Below, piece by piece: positions 46,164 to 59,612 of a DNA stretch of 64,000 nucleotides. How positions within the stretch are numbered: position 1 is the first letter of the stretch; each line of letters starts with the position of its first letter. The stretch lies in contig DVKD01000028.1 in NCBI GenBank assembly GCA_018716285.1, positions 1-64,000 of the forward strand. Direction: 5' to 3'. The stretch is from Candidatus Merdivicinus faecavium (GTDB lineage Bacteria > Bacillota > Clostridia > Oscillospirales > Ruminococcaceae). The notes beneath the pieces are model-generated. The model saw nothing but the letters and a program-made list of their open reading frames with translations. It was not told where the DNA came from and ran no database searches. A program made the translations under genes and the position numbers.

Positions 46164-46511
46164 TCAGCGCTCCACAAAGCCCAATCCCCGCAGGGAATCG
46201 GCGGCGCTTTCGACAAAATCCTCCTCTGCGCCCCAGGAGAATCCGAAAAGAGACCCGTTTCCGCCGCCGGTGCCGGCCAGAAATGCCCGGATGCGGCCCG
46301 CATGGCTTACCAGCTGCACCGTCAGGCTGGCACGGCTGCTGTTGCGCATATAATACTTCTCGTATATCCTCGTGATAATCGTCACATCATTTATTTTTGC
46401 TTCGTCGCGGGACACGAGCTCTACGCTCGCGCCGCTGCGGCTGACAGCCTCGTCCAGCTCAGCGGCAATGCCGCGCGGTTCCCCGCTGCCGTATAAAACA
46501 ACCTGCGCCAT
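46164..46511 (-). CDS. Conserved-looking hypothetical protein (possibly DUF6054-like)
   Basis: MAQVVLYGSGEPRGIAAELDEAVSRSGASVELVSRDEAKINDVTIITRIYEKYYMR. Confidence 0.6.
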   Translation of the reverse strand: MAQVVLYGSGEPRGIAAELDEAVSRSGASVELVSRDEAKINDVTIITRIYEKYYMRNSSRASLTVQLVSHAGRIRAFLAGTGGGNGSLFGFSWGAEEDFVESAADSLRGLGFVER

Positions 46512-46562
46512 ATCTGTTCTCCTCCTCTCCATTCCCGGAAAAAGCTGCCGGGCTCTCCTCCA

Positions 46563-48383
<1,821 letters not shown>

Positions 48384-48402
48384 CTTCCGTTTCTATTTCA
48401 AA

Positions 48403-48942
48403 TTACATGCTGCGCGCCGCCCGCTCGAAGGCGGCGGCGTCAACCTGATACTCGTCTTCTATGAGAAGATAGGGCGCGCCGTGGGCCCTGCACTCCGCGA
48501 GCTGCGCCCGGTTGTCCCGCAGGAGCATCTCCTGGGTGCACCAGCTGTCGTCCAGGCGGCGCTCGATATCGCTCGCGTGGGCCCTGATGTCGGCAAAATG
48601 CTCCCGGATGTAATCCTCGCTCAAAATCAGCCAGAGGGCGCGGATCTGCCCGCGCTGCTCCGGCGAAAAGTCCTCCGCGTAATGACAGGGGATGTAGCAG
48701 CCCTCCACAATGAGGTGCTGCCCGTTTTCCAGGGCGGTTTTGACCATCTCCCGGACAATGTTCCAGAGGTAGGGGGTGAGCTCCGCGTCGGGGCTCTCGG
48801 GGGAAAGGTCTGCCACCCCGCTGCGGATGAGGCCCATCTTCAGGTGGTCGATCAAGAGGTAGGGGATGCGGTGCGCTTCCAGCAGCTTCTGCGCCAAAAG
48901 GGTCTTGCCGCTGTGGGAGCTGCCGCCGATGAGGTAGATCAT
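48403..48942 (-). CDS. P-loop kinase-like protein
   Basis: MIYLIGGSSHSGKTLLAQKLLEAHRIPYLLIDHLKMG; HLIVEGCYIP. Confidence 0.75.
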   Translation of the reverse strand: MIYLIGGSSHSGKTLLAQKLLEAHRIPYLLIDHLKMGLIRSGVADLSPESPDAELTPYLWNIVREMVKTALENGQHLIVEGCYIPCHYAEDFSPEQRGQIRALWLILSEDYIREHFADIRAHASDIERRLDDSWCTQEMLLRDNRAQLAECRAHGAPYLLIEDEYQVDAAAFERAARSM

Positions 48943-48960
48943 GGGCTTGCCATCCTTTCG

Positions 48961-49428
48961 TCAGATTTCCACAAGGAAGGTCATGATCCCGCCCGGCGTC
49001 ACGTCGATCACACCGTAGGAGGCCTTGCCGTCCCGCGGGCAGGAGGGGCTGCCGGGGTTTAAGACGTAGATGCCCTCGTCGTAGTGGGTGTCGCCGCGGT
49101 GGGTGTGGCCGTAGAGGGCGATGCGGCAGCCGTTTTTGCGCGCCTGCGCGGCGATCTCCCCGACGCTGTGGAAGGTATAGCCGTGGCAGAGGAAGATCTT
49201 CACATCCTCCGCCATCGTCACATGGGTGATGGGCCAGCGGCTGGCAAAGTCGCAGTTGCCCCGCACCGCCTCGAAGGGGAGGTCGGGGTAGAGCGCGAGC
49301 AGGTCGTCGATCTCCCGCGCGCCGTCCCCCAGATGGAGGAAGAGGCCGGCCTCACCGCGGTGCTTGTCCACGATGCGGCGGAGGGTGCGGAAGTCGCGGT
49401 GGGTGTCTGAAATCACGATAACGCGCAT
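48961..49428 (-). CDS. YfcE/MJ0936-type metallophosphoesterase
   Basis: MRVIVISDTHRDFRTLRRIV; HLGDGARE; VRGNCDF; YGHTHRGDTHYDEGIYVLNPGSPSCPR. Confidence 0.92.
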   Translation of the reverse strand: MRVIVISDTHRDFRTLRRIVDKHRGEAGLFLHLGDGAREIDDLLALYPDLPFEAVRGNCDFASRWPITHVTMAEDVKIFLCHGYTFHSVGEIAAQARKNGCRIALYGHTHRGDTHYDEGIYVLNPGSPSCPRDGKASYGVIDVTPGGIMTFLVEI

Positions 49429-49549
49429 GGCAGTTCTCCTTTGCATAAAATGGCAGGCTGTATCATAAGTATAGGGTATCCCGGCTTTCCCGTCAATCCC
49501 TTTTTGGGAAATCCGGGCGCGGCATTCCGCAGAAAGGAAGGTAGTCTCG

Positions 49550-49804
49550 ATGGACCTCCAGAATCCCAACCTGGCCAAGGTGCTCGGCATAGTGGGCAAA
49601 AAGCTCGGCGCCGATCCAAACGTCCTGCAAAAAGACCTGCAGGCCGGGAAATACGACGCGGTTCTCCGGAAAATGAACCCCAATGACGCTGCAAAGCTCC
49701 AGCAGATCCTCAACAACCCCTCCCTGGCCCAGCAGCTCGTCAATACCCCGCAGGCCCAGCAGATGCTCAAAAACATCCTGAACCAGTCAAATCAGAAAAA
49801 ATAA
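49550..49804 (+). CDS. Uncharacterised small helical protein (cassette gene 1)
   Basis: 84 aa MDLQNPNLAKVLGIVGKKLGADPNVLQKDLQAGKYDAVLRKMNPNDAAKLQQIL; RBS GGAAGG. Confidence 0.7.
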   Translation: MDLQNPNLAKVLGIVGKKLGADPNVLQKDLQAGKYDAVLRKMNPNDAAKLQQILNNPSLAQQLVNTPQAQQMLKNILNQSNQKK

Positions 49805-49831
49805 GGCCGTCATGCCGGAAAGGAGCGGACG

Positions 49832-50245
49832 ATGGACGATCTCACCGCAAAGGTGCAGCAGATCCTCGGCAGCGAGGACGGCATGCGCCAGCTGCAGGAA
49901 ATGGCGAAAATGCTCGGCCTTTCAGGGGACGGCGGCGGATCAGGCGGCGGAGAATCCGGCGCCGCCGCTCCGGGCGGCCTGGACCTCGGGTCGCTCCTTT
50001 CCGGCCAGCAGGAGGACCCTCCGCCGATCTCCCCCGCCGACCTCATGCGGATCGGGGGCATGATGCAGAACATGAAGCAGGATACCCCCGGCACCACCCT
50101 GCTCAAAGCCCTCCGCCCCCTCCTGCGGGAGGAGCGGCAGAAAAAGGTCGACCAGGCTGTGCGGATGATGCGGCTCTTCTCCCTGCTGCCCATTTTGCAG
50201 GAAAGCGGGCTGCTCAAAGGCCTGCTCGGCGGGGACGGGAGCTGA
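49832..50245 (+). CDS. Uncharacterised Gly-rich/helical protein (cassette gene 2)
   Basis: 137 aa, RBS AAAGGAG; TTLLKALRPLLREERQKKVDQAVRMMRLFSLLPILQESGLLKGL. Confidence 0.7.
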   Translation: MDDLTAKVQQILGSEDGMRQLQEMAKMLGLSGDGGGSGGGESGAAAPGGLDLGSLLSGQQEDPPPISPADLMRIGGMMQNMKQDTPGTTLLKALRPLLREERQKKVDQAVRMMRLFSLLPILQESGLLKGLLGGDGS

Positions 50246-50281
50246 CGGACAAGCGCTTTTGGGAAAGGAAGGGACACACGG

Positions 50282-50695
50282 ATGGCAGTTTTGCAAAGCA
50301 GCGGGTACTCGGCTTCGGAATTCTCCTCCATGCAGCAGGACGCGATGCAGCGGGTGCGGGAGATGCAGCGCCGGGCCAGGGAACGGCTCGAAGCCTCCAA
50401 CCGGATGGCAACCGGCCTTCCCGCCGCGCAGCCCCCGCCCGCACCGGGCATGACGGCACGGAACACGCCCGCGCAGAGCGCGAGCGCCATGCACAACGTC
50501 TCCCCGGCCCGGACGCGCGCGCCCGCCCAGCATCCCGCGCCGCAGGCTTCGGGCGCATTCCCCTTTCAGGGCATCCTCGAAAAGCTCGGGATGGACGGGG
50601 AGACGGGGCTCATTCTCATCCTGCTTTTGCTGCTCATCAACGAGGGCGCGGACCGCACGGTCATCCTCGCCCTCGTCTATATCCTGGTCGCCTGA
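50282..50695 (+). CDS. Uncharacterised protein with Pro/Ala-rich middle and C-terminal hydrophobic segment (cassette gene 3)
   Basis: 137 aa, RBS GGAAGGG; C-term GLILILLLLLINEGADRTVILALVYILVA. Confidence 0.7.
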   Translation: MAVLQSSGYSASEFSSMQQDAMQRVREMQRRARERLEASNRMATGLPAAQPPPAPGMTARNTPAQSASAMHNVSPARTRAPAQHPAPQASGAFPFQGILEKLGMDGETGLILILLLLLINEGADRTVILALVYILVA

Positions 50696-50700
50696 GCGCC

Positions 50701-51552
50701 TTACGGCCGGAAAAAGCCGGGCGCCGCGGCCTTGACCGCCGCCTTTGCGTCCGCGTAGCCGCTTTCGTAGAGGGCGCGGAGCTTGCCGAGGTCTTTTTCA
50801 AACCGGCTGATGCCGACCGGGCGGGCGGGGGCGATGACGACCGCTTTGCCCTCCCGCTCGAGCTGGAAGACGCGGCGGCGGGATTCGTTGTAGACCTCAT
50901 GCCGCCGGTCCAGGGTGGCGACCATCTCGGGATACTGGCCGTACAGCCGCTTGTAGACCGCCCGGAACTTCTCGGGCGATTTTTCGTAGCCCCGGTGCTG
51001 GGTCAGGACGACGACCAGCGGGCCGCAGCCGTCGCGCAGCGCCTTTTCAAAGGGGATGGGGTCGGAGGTCCCGCCGTCGAGGAATTTCCGCCCGCGGAAT
51101 TCGACGATCGGGGAAAAGACCGGGATGGCCGAAGAGGCGCGCAGCACGGTCGAGTCGCGGTTCATCGCCTCGATGCCGAAATAGGCGGGTTTTCCGGTCT
51201 GGACGTCGGTGACGCCGGCGACGAACTCGCAGGGGTTCTTTAAGAAGGTGTCGTAGTCAAAGGGGTCGAGCCGGTTGGGGATTTCGTCGAAGATGAAATC
51301 CATCCCGAACATCGAGCCGGTCCGCAGGAGGTTTTTGACCCCCACATAGCGGCCGTCCTCCAGGTAGGCGGTGTTGATTCGGAAGCTCCGCCCCCTCTGC
51401 TTCGAGAGATAGGAGGAGGCATGGCAGGCGCCGGCCGACACGCCGATGCAGTAGTCGAATTCGATCCCTTCATCCATAAAATAGTCGAGGACGCCCGCGG
51501 TGTAAAGCCCCCGCATGCCGCCGCCCTCCAGCACAAGTCCGCGTTTCATCAT
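50701..51552 (-). CDS. Patatin-like phospholipase family protein
   Basis: RGLVLEGGGMRGLYTAGVLDYF; IGVSAGACHASSYLS; DGGTSDPIP. Confidence 0.93.
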   Translation of the reverse strand: MMKRGLVLEGGGMRGLYTAGVLDYFMDEGIEFDYCIGVSAGACHASSYLSKQRGRSFRINTAYLEDGRYVGVKNLLRTGSMFGMDFIFDEIPNRLDPFDYDTFLKNPCEFVAGVTDVQTGKPAYFGIEAMNRDSTVLRASSAIPVFSPIVEFRGRKFLDGGTSDPIPFEKALRDGCGPLVVVLTQHRGYEKSPEKFRAVYKRLYGQYPEMVATLDRRHEVYNESRRRVFQLEREGKAVVIAPARPVGISRFEKDLGKLRALYESGYADAKAAVKAAAPGFFRP

Positions 51553-51651
51553 CAGTTCATCCTTTCCGGCAGTTTTTTGTGATTTCTCTTTCTATCATAC
51601 AACGAAACCGGCCGCTTTGCAACCGCGAAAAATGACGGGAATATGAAAAAT

Positions 51652-51680
51652 CAGGGATGGGCCGCCATAGCCCATCCCTG
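51652..51680 (-). terminator. Terminator after carB
   Basis: CAGGGATGGGC CGCCATA GCCCATCCCTG, 11-bp perfect stem, ATTTTTC follows on minus. Confidence 0.8.
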
Positions 51681-51692
51681 CCGCGTTTTTGA

Positions 51693-54905
<3,213 letters not shown>

Positions 54906-54974
54906 TGGCGCTCACCTTTCTTTACTCGAGACTGCAAGCCGGAATATCGGAAGTTCCGACGGCATACAGATAAA

Positions 54975-54998
54975 CCATGACGGACAACTCCGTCACGG
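54975..54998 (-). promoter_or_regulatory. Hairpin in the carB 5' region
   Basis: Minus strand CCGTGACGGA GTTG TCCGTCATGG. Confidence 0.5.
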
Positions 54999-55163
54999 CT
55001 TCCTCTAAAACTTCTTCGAAAATTTGCTATTCTTATTTTACAACCGCGGCGGCCAAAATGCAAGGATATTTTTCGATTTTTTCCGACTTTTCATGCTCTG
55101 CACAAAAATCTGCCCCGCCGCAAAAAACTTACCGGGCTTTTCCATAAAAGCTGTTTTTCCGCC

Positions 55164-55557
55164 CTCCACACAAGATATTGTGGAAGGCGCCTCCGCACTG
55201 CCTTTCCACACTTTCCACCGAGCAAATGTGGAAAACTTCCCGCGAAAAGTCCGATTTTACCGCGAAATTTGCAATTTGTTCGCAATTTTGTGTGGAAAAG
55301 TCTTCCTTCCACCAGTGTGGAGTGTTGATAACTGTGTGGAAAATGTGGAATTCCTGTAATTTTTGCCTGATTTTTACATTTCGTAAAAGCCGCTTGATTC
55401 TGCAGGCCAGTTTTACGGGCTTTTTTCATTTTTGACGTGCTTTGACAATCCGCGCGGTTTTTCCACAGCCTTTCCCCCGCGCGCAAAAAAGCGCAGAAAA
55501 ACGCAAAAATGCGGCCGGCGCCTCCCCGGACCGCCGACCGCTAAATATTGTGGAAGA
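55164..55557. promoter_or_regulatory. Cluster of DnaA-box-like TTTTCCACA/TGTGGAAAA motifs
   Basis: TGTGGAA/TTCCACA heptamers at 55179, 55204, 55227, 55291, 55335, 55344, 55461, 55549; exact TTTTCCACA 9-mers at 55227-55235, 55291-55299, 55335-55343 (minus) and 55459-55467 (plus). Confidence 0.6.
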
Positions 55558-55611
55558 AGAAAAACTTCTCCCCGCTTTCCCCCTACTTGAAAACTCCGGC
55601 AAAAAAGTGTA

Positions 55612-56136
55612 TCATGATAAAGACGCCGCCCCTCCGGCCAGGAGAACGAGGTCCAGCTCCCGGTTTTTCCCCTGGGCATAGCGGACAGTGTAGCCGGTGC
55701 CTCCGTCGCTGCCCTCCTGCCAGATCCCGATGACCCGGGCGGCATGGTCGACCATATACCGGTCCCGCGCAAGGAAGCAGCCCTTGTAGTAGCCGCCGCT
55801 CAGGACGACCTCCTCGCTGCAGAAGCGCCGCAGCCGCCGCAGCCGGGCCTTCCATTCCCGCGGCCACCCCTCCCCATGCCCCCGGAAGGGCATGACGGCG
55901 ACAAGCCGGAGCTCCGGGAAAACCTCCTGCAGGGAGAGAACCATCTCCCCCGCCCAGATATCCACCCCCTGCGCCATGCCGCAGAGGAAGGTGGTATAGC
56001 CCTCGTCCACAGCCCGCAGGATGCGCTGCTGGAGCTGATGGCGCGCCTCGTAGAGGGCCGCCGGATCGCGGCCGCAGGCCTCCCACAGCTTGTCCGGACG
56101 GTGGCCGGTGAAACAGACGGTCGTTTTCAGATCCAT
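55612..56136 (-). CDS. SLOG superfamily protein, YpsA/DUF1273-like
   Basis: CFTGHRPDKL; TTFLCGMAQGVDIWAGEMVLSL; GGYYKGCFLARDRYMVDHAARVIGIW. Confidence 0.85.
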   Translation of the reverse strand: MDLKTTVCFTGHRPDKLWEACGRDPAALYEARHQLQQRILRAVDEGYTTFLCGMAQGVDIWAGEMVLSLQEVFPELRLVAVMPFRGHGEGWPREWKARLRRLRRFCSEEVVLSGGYYKGCFLARDRYMVDHAARVIGIWQEGSDGGTGYTVRYAQGKNRELDLVLLAGGAASLS

Positions 56137-56197
56137 ACGCGCCCTCCTTCTCGGATTCTGAGGCCAGTATATCACGGAAATGTGGCAGAATTATGAA

Positions 56198-56213
56198 ATT
56201 TCTTCGAAGAAAT
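56198..56213. promoter_or_regulatory. 16-bp perfect palindrome between divergent ypsA-like gene and alr
   Basis: ATTTCTTCGAAGAAAT. Confidence 0.55.
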
Positions 56214-56242
56214 AAACATTTGTTTGAAAGGACGTATTGCTG

Positions 56243-57427
56243 ATGGAATTTTTTAAGCGGACCTGGGCCGAAATCAACCTGGACGCGCTCGCCTATAACG
56301 CCCGGCAGATCCGGGAAACCCTGCCCGCCGGCTGCGAGATGCTGGCTGTCGTCAAAGCGGACGCCTACGGACACGGCGACCGCGCCGTCTCCCTCGAGCT
56401 GCAGCGGATGGGGGTGCGGTGGTTCGGCGTCTCCAACCTGGAGGAAGCGGCCGCCCTGCGGTCGGCCGGAATCACGGGCGAGATCCTCATCTTCGGCTTT
56501 ACGCCGCCGTCCTGCGCCGGCGTACTGGCCGCCCGCGGCATCACCCAGGCCGTCTTCGACCCCGATTACGCCAAAGAGCTCAACGCCGCCGCCGAAAAGG
56601 CCGGCGTCACCGTCCGCGGGCACCTCAAAATCGACACCGGCATGGGCCGGATCGGCTTTGCCTGCACTGACCCGGAGGCAGCCGCCGCGGCCTGCCGCCT
56701 GCCCGCCCTGAAGATCGAGGGGGTCTTCTCCCATTTCTCTTCCTCGGACGATCCCTCGGAAGCGGGCGTCGCCTACACCCTGGCCCAGCGGGAAAAATTC
56801 GACCATCTGGTCGCGGAGCTTGCCGCCCGCGGCATCTCCATCCCCTTCCGCCACCTGCAGAACTCGGCCGGCATCGTGAGCTACCCCGACGCCCATTACG
56901 AGGCGGTCCGGGCCGGCATCATCCTCTACGGCCACCCGCTCGACTTCCTCCCCGGCCGCTCCATCGCCCTCAAGCCGGTCATGAGCCTGCGCTCCACCGT
57001 CGCGATGGTCAAGGAGGTCCCGGCGGGGGCCTGCATCAGCTACTCCCGCACCTTCACCGCCCCGCGCGCCATGCGGGTCGCCACCATCCCGGTCGGCTAC
57101 GCGGACGGATACCTCCGCGCCTTCTCCAACCGGGCCGACGTCCTCATCCGCGGCAGGCGCGCGCCGGTCATCGGCAACGTCTGCATGGACCAGCTCATGG
57201 TCGACGTCTCCCACATCCCGGACGTCCGGGTTGACGATCTGGTCACCCTCGCCGGCCGGGACGGAGAGGAGGAGATCACCTTCGACGAGCTCGCCCGGCT
57301 CGCCGGCACCATCCACTACGAGCTGCTCTGCCTGGTCGGCAAGCGGGTGCCGCGGGTCTACCTGCGGGGCGGGAAGGTGGTCGAGGTCCGCGACCTGCAG
57401 AGCCTGTACGAGGAGGAGCGGGTATGA
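56243..57427 (+). CDS. alr: Alanine racemase
   Basis: TWAEINLDALAYNARQIRETLPAGCEMLAVVKADAYGHG; IPVGYADGYLRAFSNRADVLIRGRRAPVIGNVCMDQLMVDV. Confidence 0.97.
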   Translation: MEFFKRTWAEINLDALAYNARQIRETLPAGCEMLAVVKADAYGHGDRAVSLELQRMGVRWFGVSNLEEAAALRSAGITGEILIFGFTPPSCAGVLAARGITQAVFDPDYAKELNAAAEKAGVTVRGHLKIDTGMGRIGFACTDPEAAAAACRLPALKIEGVFSHFSSSDDPSEAGVAYTLAQREKFDHLVAELAARGISIPFRHLQNSAGIVSYPDAHYEAVRAGIILYGHPLDFLPGRSIALKPVMSLRSTVAMVKEVPAGACISYSRTFTAPRAMRVATIPVGYADGYLRAFSNRADVLIRGRRAPVIGNVCMDQLMVDVSHIPDVRVDDLVTLAGRDGEEEITFDELARLAGTIHYELLCLVGKRVPRVYLRGGKVVEVRDLQSLYEEERV

Positions 57428-57744
57428 ACCTTTACGCCCTGCCCCCCTCCTTCGGCCCGGAGGAGGAGCTTGCCGTCCTCTGGGAGCGGCCCGGCGCGCG
57501 GGTCGAGCGCATCGTCTCGAGCGGCCACAGTTCCCCGCCCGGCTTCTGGTACGACCAGGAGGAGGACGAGTGGCTCGCCGTCCTCGCGGGGACCGGCGAG
57601 GTGGAATTCGCGGACGGCCGGAAAGCCCGCCTCTCGGCCGGGGACACCCTCCTCATCCCGGCCCATGCGCGCCACCGGGTGAGCTTCACGAGTACAGAGC
57701 CGCCCTGCGTCTGGCTGTGTTTTTTCGTCCGGCCGGGCGCATAA
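57424..57744 (+). CDS. Cupin domain protein
   Basis: ATGA overlap with alr; WYDQEEDEWLAVLAGTGEVEFADGRKARLSAGDTLLIPAHARHRV. Confidence 0.88.
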   Translation: MNLYALPPSFGPEEELAVLWERPGARVERIVSSGHSSPPGFWYDQEEDEWLAVLAGTGEVEFADGRKARLSAGDTLLIPAHARHRVSFTSTEPPCVWLCFFVRPGA

Positions 57745-57745
57745 A

Positions 57746-57771
57746 AAAATCCCCGCCGGGGCGGGGATTTT
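57746..57771. terminator. Bidirectional terminator
   Basis: AAAATCCCCGC CGGG GCGGGGATTTT. Confidence 0.8.
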
Positions 57772-57772
57772 G

Positions 57773-58009
57773 TCATTTTAACATGGACGGGGTGTAGAAC
57801 CTGGGCGTCTGGTCGACCGCCGCATCCTCCGCCTGGCGCTGGATGTCGCAGAGGAACGCGCGCAGCGTGTCGGCCGAGGCGAGCCTCCGGTCCAGCATCC
57901 GGATGGCGTCGGTGACGCCGTTGAAAAGGAGGCAGTAGGCCTTTTCGTAATTGAGCTCCGTCCGGAGCTTCTTTTTTTGCTCTGCCAGTTCGAAATCACC
58001 TTTTTCCAT
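57773..58009 (-). CDS. Hypothetical 78-aa protein, second gene of a small overlapping pair
   Basis: MEKGDFELAEQKKKLRTELNYEKAYCLLFNGVTDAIRMLDRRL; 14-nt overlap with upstream ORF. Confidence 0.6.
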   Translation of the reverse strand: MEKGDFELAEQKKKLRTELNYEKAYCLLFNGVTDAIRMLDRRLASADTLRAFLCDIQRQAEDAAVDQTPRFYTPSMLK

Positions 58010-58190
58010 TGTCTGTCCTCTCTTCTGTCTCTAAATTTGCCAGTGCGTATGTACAGCATTGCAGAACCAGCAGGTTGAACGATATGTCATTCTGCGCCGC
58101 GATTTGATTCAGCTGTTCGTACAATGCCGGGGTAAACCGAATCGTCCGGGGAACATTTGCGTTTCCCGCACCCTTTTGAATCCGAAACAT
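57996..58190 (-). CDS. Ribbon-helix-helix-like small DNA-binding protein (tentative)
   Basis: MFRIQKGAGNANVPRTIRFTPALYEQLNQIAAQNDISFNLLVLQCCTYALANLE. Confidence 0.55.
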   Translation of the reverse strand: MFRIQKGAGNANVPRTIRFTPALYEQLNQIAAQNDISFNLLVLQCCTYALANLETEERTDNGKR

Positions 58191-58484
58191 ACCATTCACC
58201 TCTAGGTTTATGATACTGTATTTTTGCACTGAAAGATATAACCGCATCCGATTATATTTTCTGCACCAGATTTTGGTTTATCTGGGATAAATTGGCGCCC
58301 CTGCTGTCTTCGCCCGCCGATTACAAAAAACCGCCGCACAAAACCACACCCCGCCCTCTCCTGAGGACGGGGTGTTTTCAGGAGTGCCGCCCGGCCGGGG
58401 CCGGATTGCGCTCCCTCGCCGGGCGGGATGCAAACGCCTTTTGTTTCCCTCTCGGCAATGGTAGTATGGCCCCTTTCCGGCGGC

Positions 58485-58820
58485 TTATACCTGCGCGCCC
58501 CAATATTTCTGCCCGTCCAGCGACGCCGACAGGGAGGGGTGCATCGTCTCCTCCGGCCCGTGGGCGGCCAGCTCCCGCTGGTAGGCGTTCAGGACCGACT
58601 GCTCGAACTGCCAGCGCGCCGCCGGCGAGATGGGGTGGACAATGTCCCGGAATACCCCGCTCAGCTCCTTGCGGCTGGGCATGGCGACGAAAAGCCGCTC
58701 CGGCCCCTCGATGACCTTGATGTCATGGATGGCCAGCTCATTGTCGATGGTGACGGACACGACCGCGCGGAGGCGGCCCTCCTGCAGGAGCCTTCTGATT
58801 TTGATGTCGGTGATGTTCAT
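58485..58820 (-). CDS. spoVG: Septation/sporulation regulator SpoVG
   Basis: MNITDIKIRRLLQEGRLRAVVSVTIDNELAIHDIKVIEGPERLFVAMPSRK. Confidence 0.95.
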   Translation of the reverse strand: MNITDIKIRRLLQEGRLRAVVSVTIDNELAIHDIKVIEGPERLFVAMPSRKELSGVFRDIVHPISPAARWQFEQSVLNAYQRELAAHGPEETMHPSLSASLDGQKYWGAQV

Positions 58821-59066
58821 GATGATCGTTCCTTTCCTGATTGAAGCTTAACATGTGCGGGGCGGCGGTTGCGCTTCGCCTCTCCGCCCTGAGTCTGGGC
58901 CCGGTCGGAATTTTTATGCAGCTGCTCCGGGATTTTTTTCACCAAGCTGTGAATTTACTATGAAAAACGGCGTTTCTCCTTGAAATTTTCCGGCGGGTAT
59001 GCTATCCTATTAAGAAAAGGGAGGCAGCGCTTTCTCCCAAAAATTACGCAGAGGAGTTATCAGAGA

Positions 59067-59612
59067 ATGGACGTATTTATCGAATACATGGTCAAAAAGA
59101 AACCCACCGGGACGGAATTCCTGCTCAAAATCGTGTATGTGCTGCTGGCTGCGGTGATTTTAGTCGGATCTTTCTTCCTTTCGCCGCTGCTGGGCGCGTT
59201 TTCGATGATCGCGACCCTCATCGGCTTCGGCGCGGTGTTCGGGGCGTACTACCTCATCACCTCGATGAGCGTCGAATATGAGTACATCCTGACAAACGGC
59301 GAAATGGACGTCGATAAGATCATCGCCCGCCGCCGCCGCAAACGGATGCTGACCGCCAACGCCCGCAAATTCGAGGAGTTCGGCTCCTACAACCACCAGG
59401 CCATGTCCCAGAAGGCCTTTGCCAACCGGGTCTATGCCTGCACGGCGCCGGAGGACCCCGGCAACTTCTACGCAGTCTTCAATCATGCGACCCTGGGGCA
59501 GACCCTGCTCGTCTTCACCCCCAACGACAAGGTGCTCGACGGGCTGCGCTCCTTTATCCCCAGAAAGGCCGGCGGCAATGCTGTATACGGGAATCGACCT
59601 GGTCAGGATTGA
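59067..59612 (+). CDS. Membrane protein of unknown function (DUF6106-like)
   Basis: MDVFIEYMVKKKPTGTEFLLKIVYVLLAAVILVG...YEYILTNGEMDVDKIIARRRRKRM; RBS GAGGAG. Confidence 0.75.
   Translation: MDVFIEYMVKKKPTGTEFLLKIVYVLLAAVILVGSFFLSPLLGAFSMIATLIGFGAVFGAYYLITSMSVEYEYILTNGEMDVDKIIARRRRKRMLTANARKFEEFGSYNHQAMSQKAFANRVYACTAPEDPGNFYAVFNHATLGQTLLVFTPNDKVLDGLRSFIPRKAGGNAVYGNRPGQD

Noticed and set aside
50701-51552. Patatin-like phospholipase as a CBASS-type effector
   Set aside because: No nucleotidyltransferase or Cap genes nearby; looks like a common YjjU/RssA-type patatin.
55091-55486. 131-aa minus ORF (and overlapping plus ORFs) in the DnaA-box region
   Set aside because: No RBS, no domain-like composition; translated motif repeats only.
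55612-56136. SLOG-family gene as part of an anti-phage (TIR/SLOG) system
   Set aside because: Sequence looks like chromosomal YpsA/DUF1273; no effector partner adjacent.
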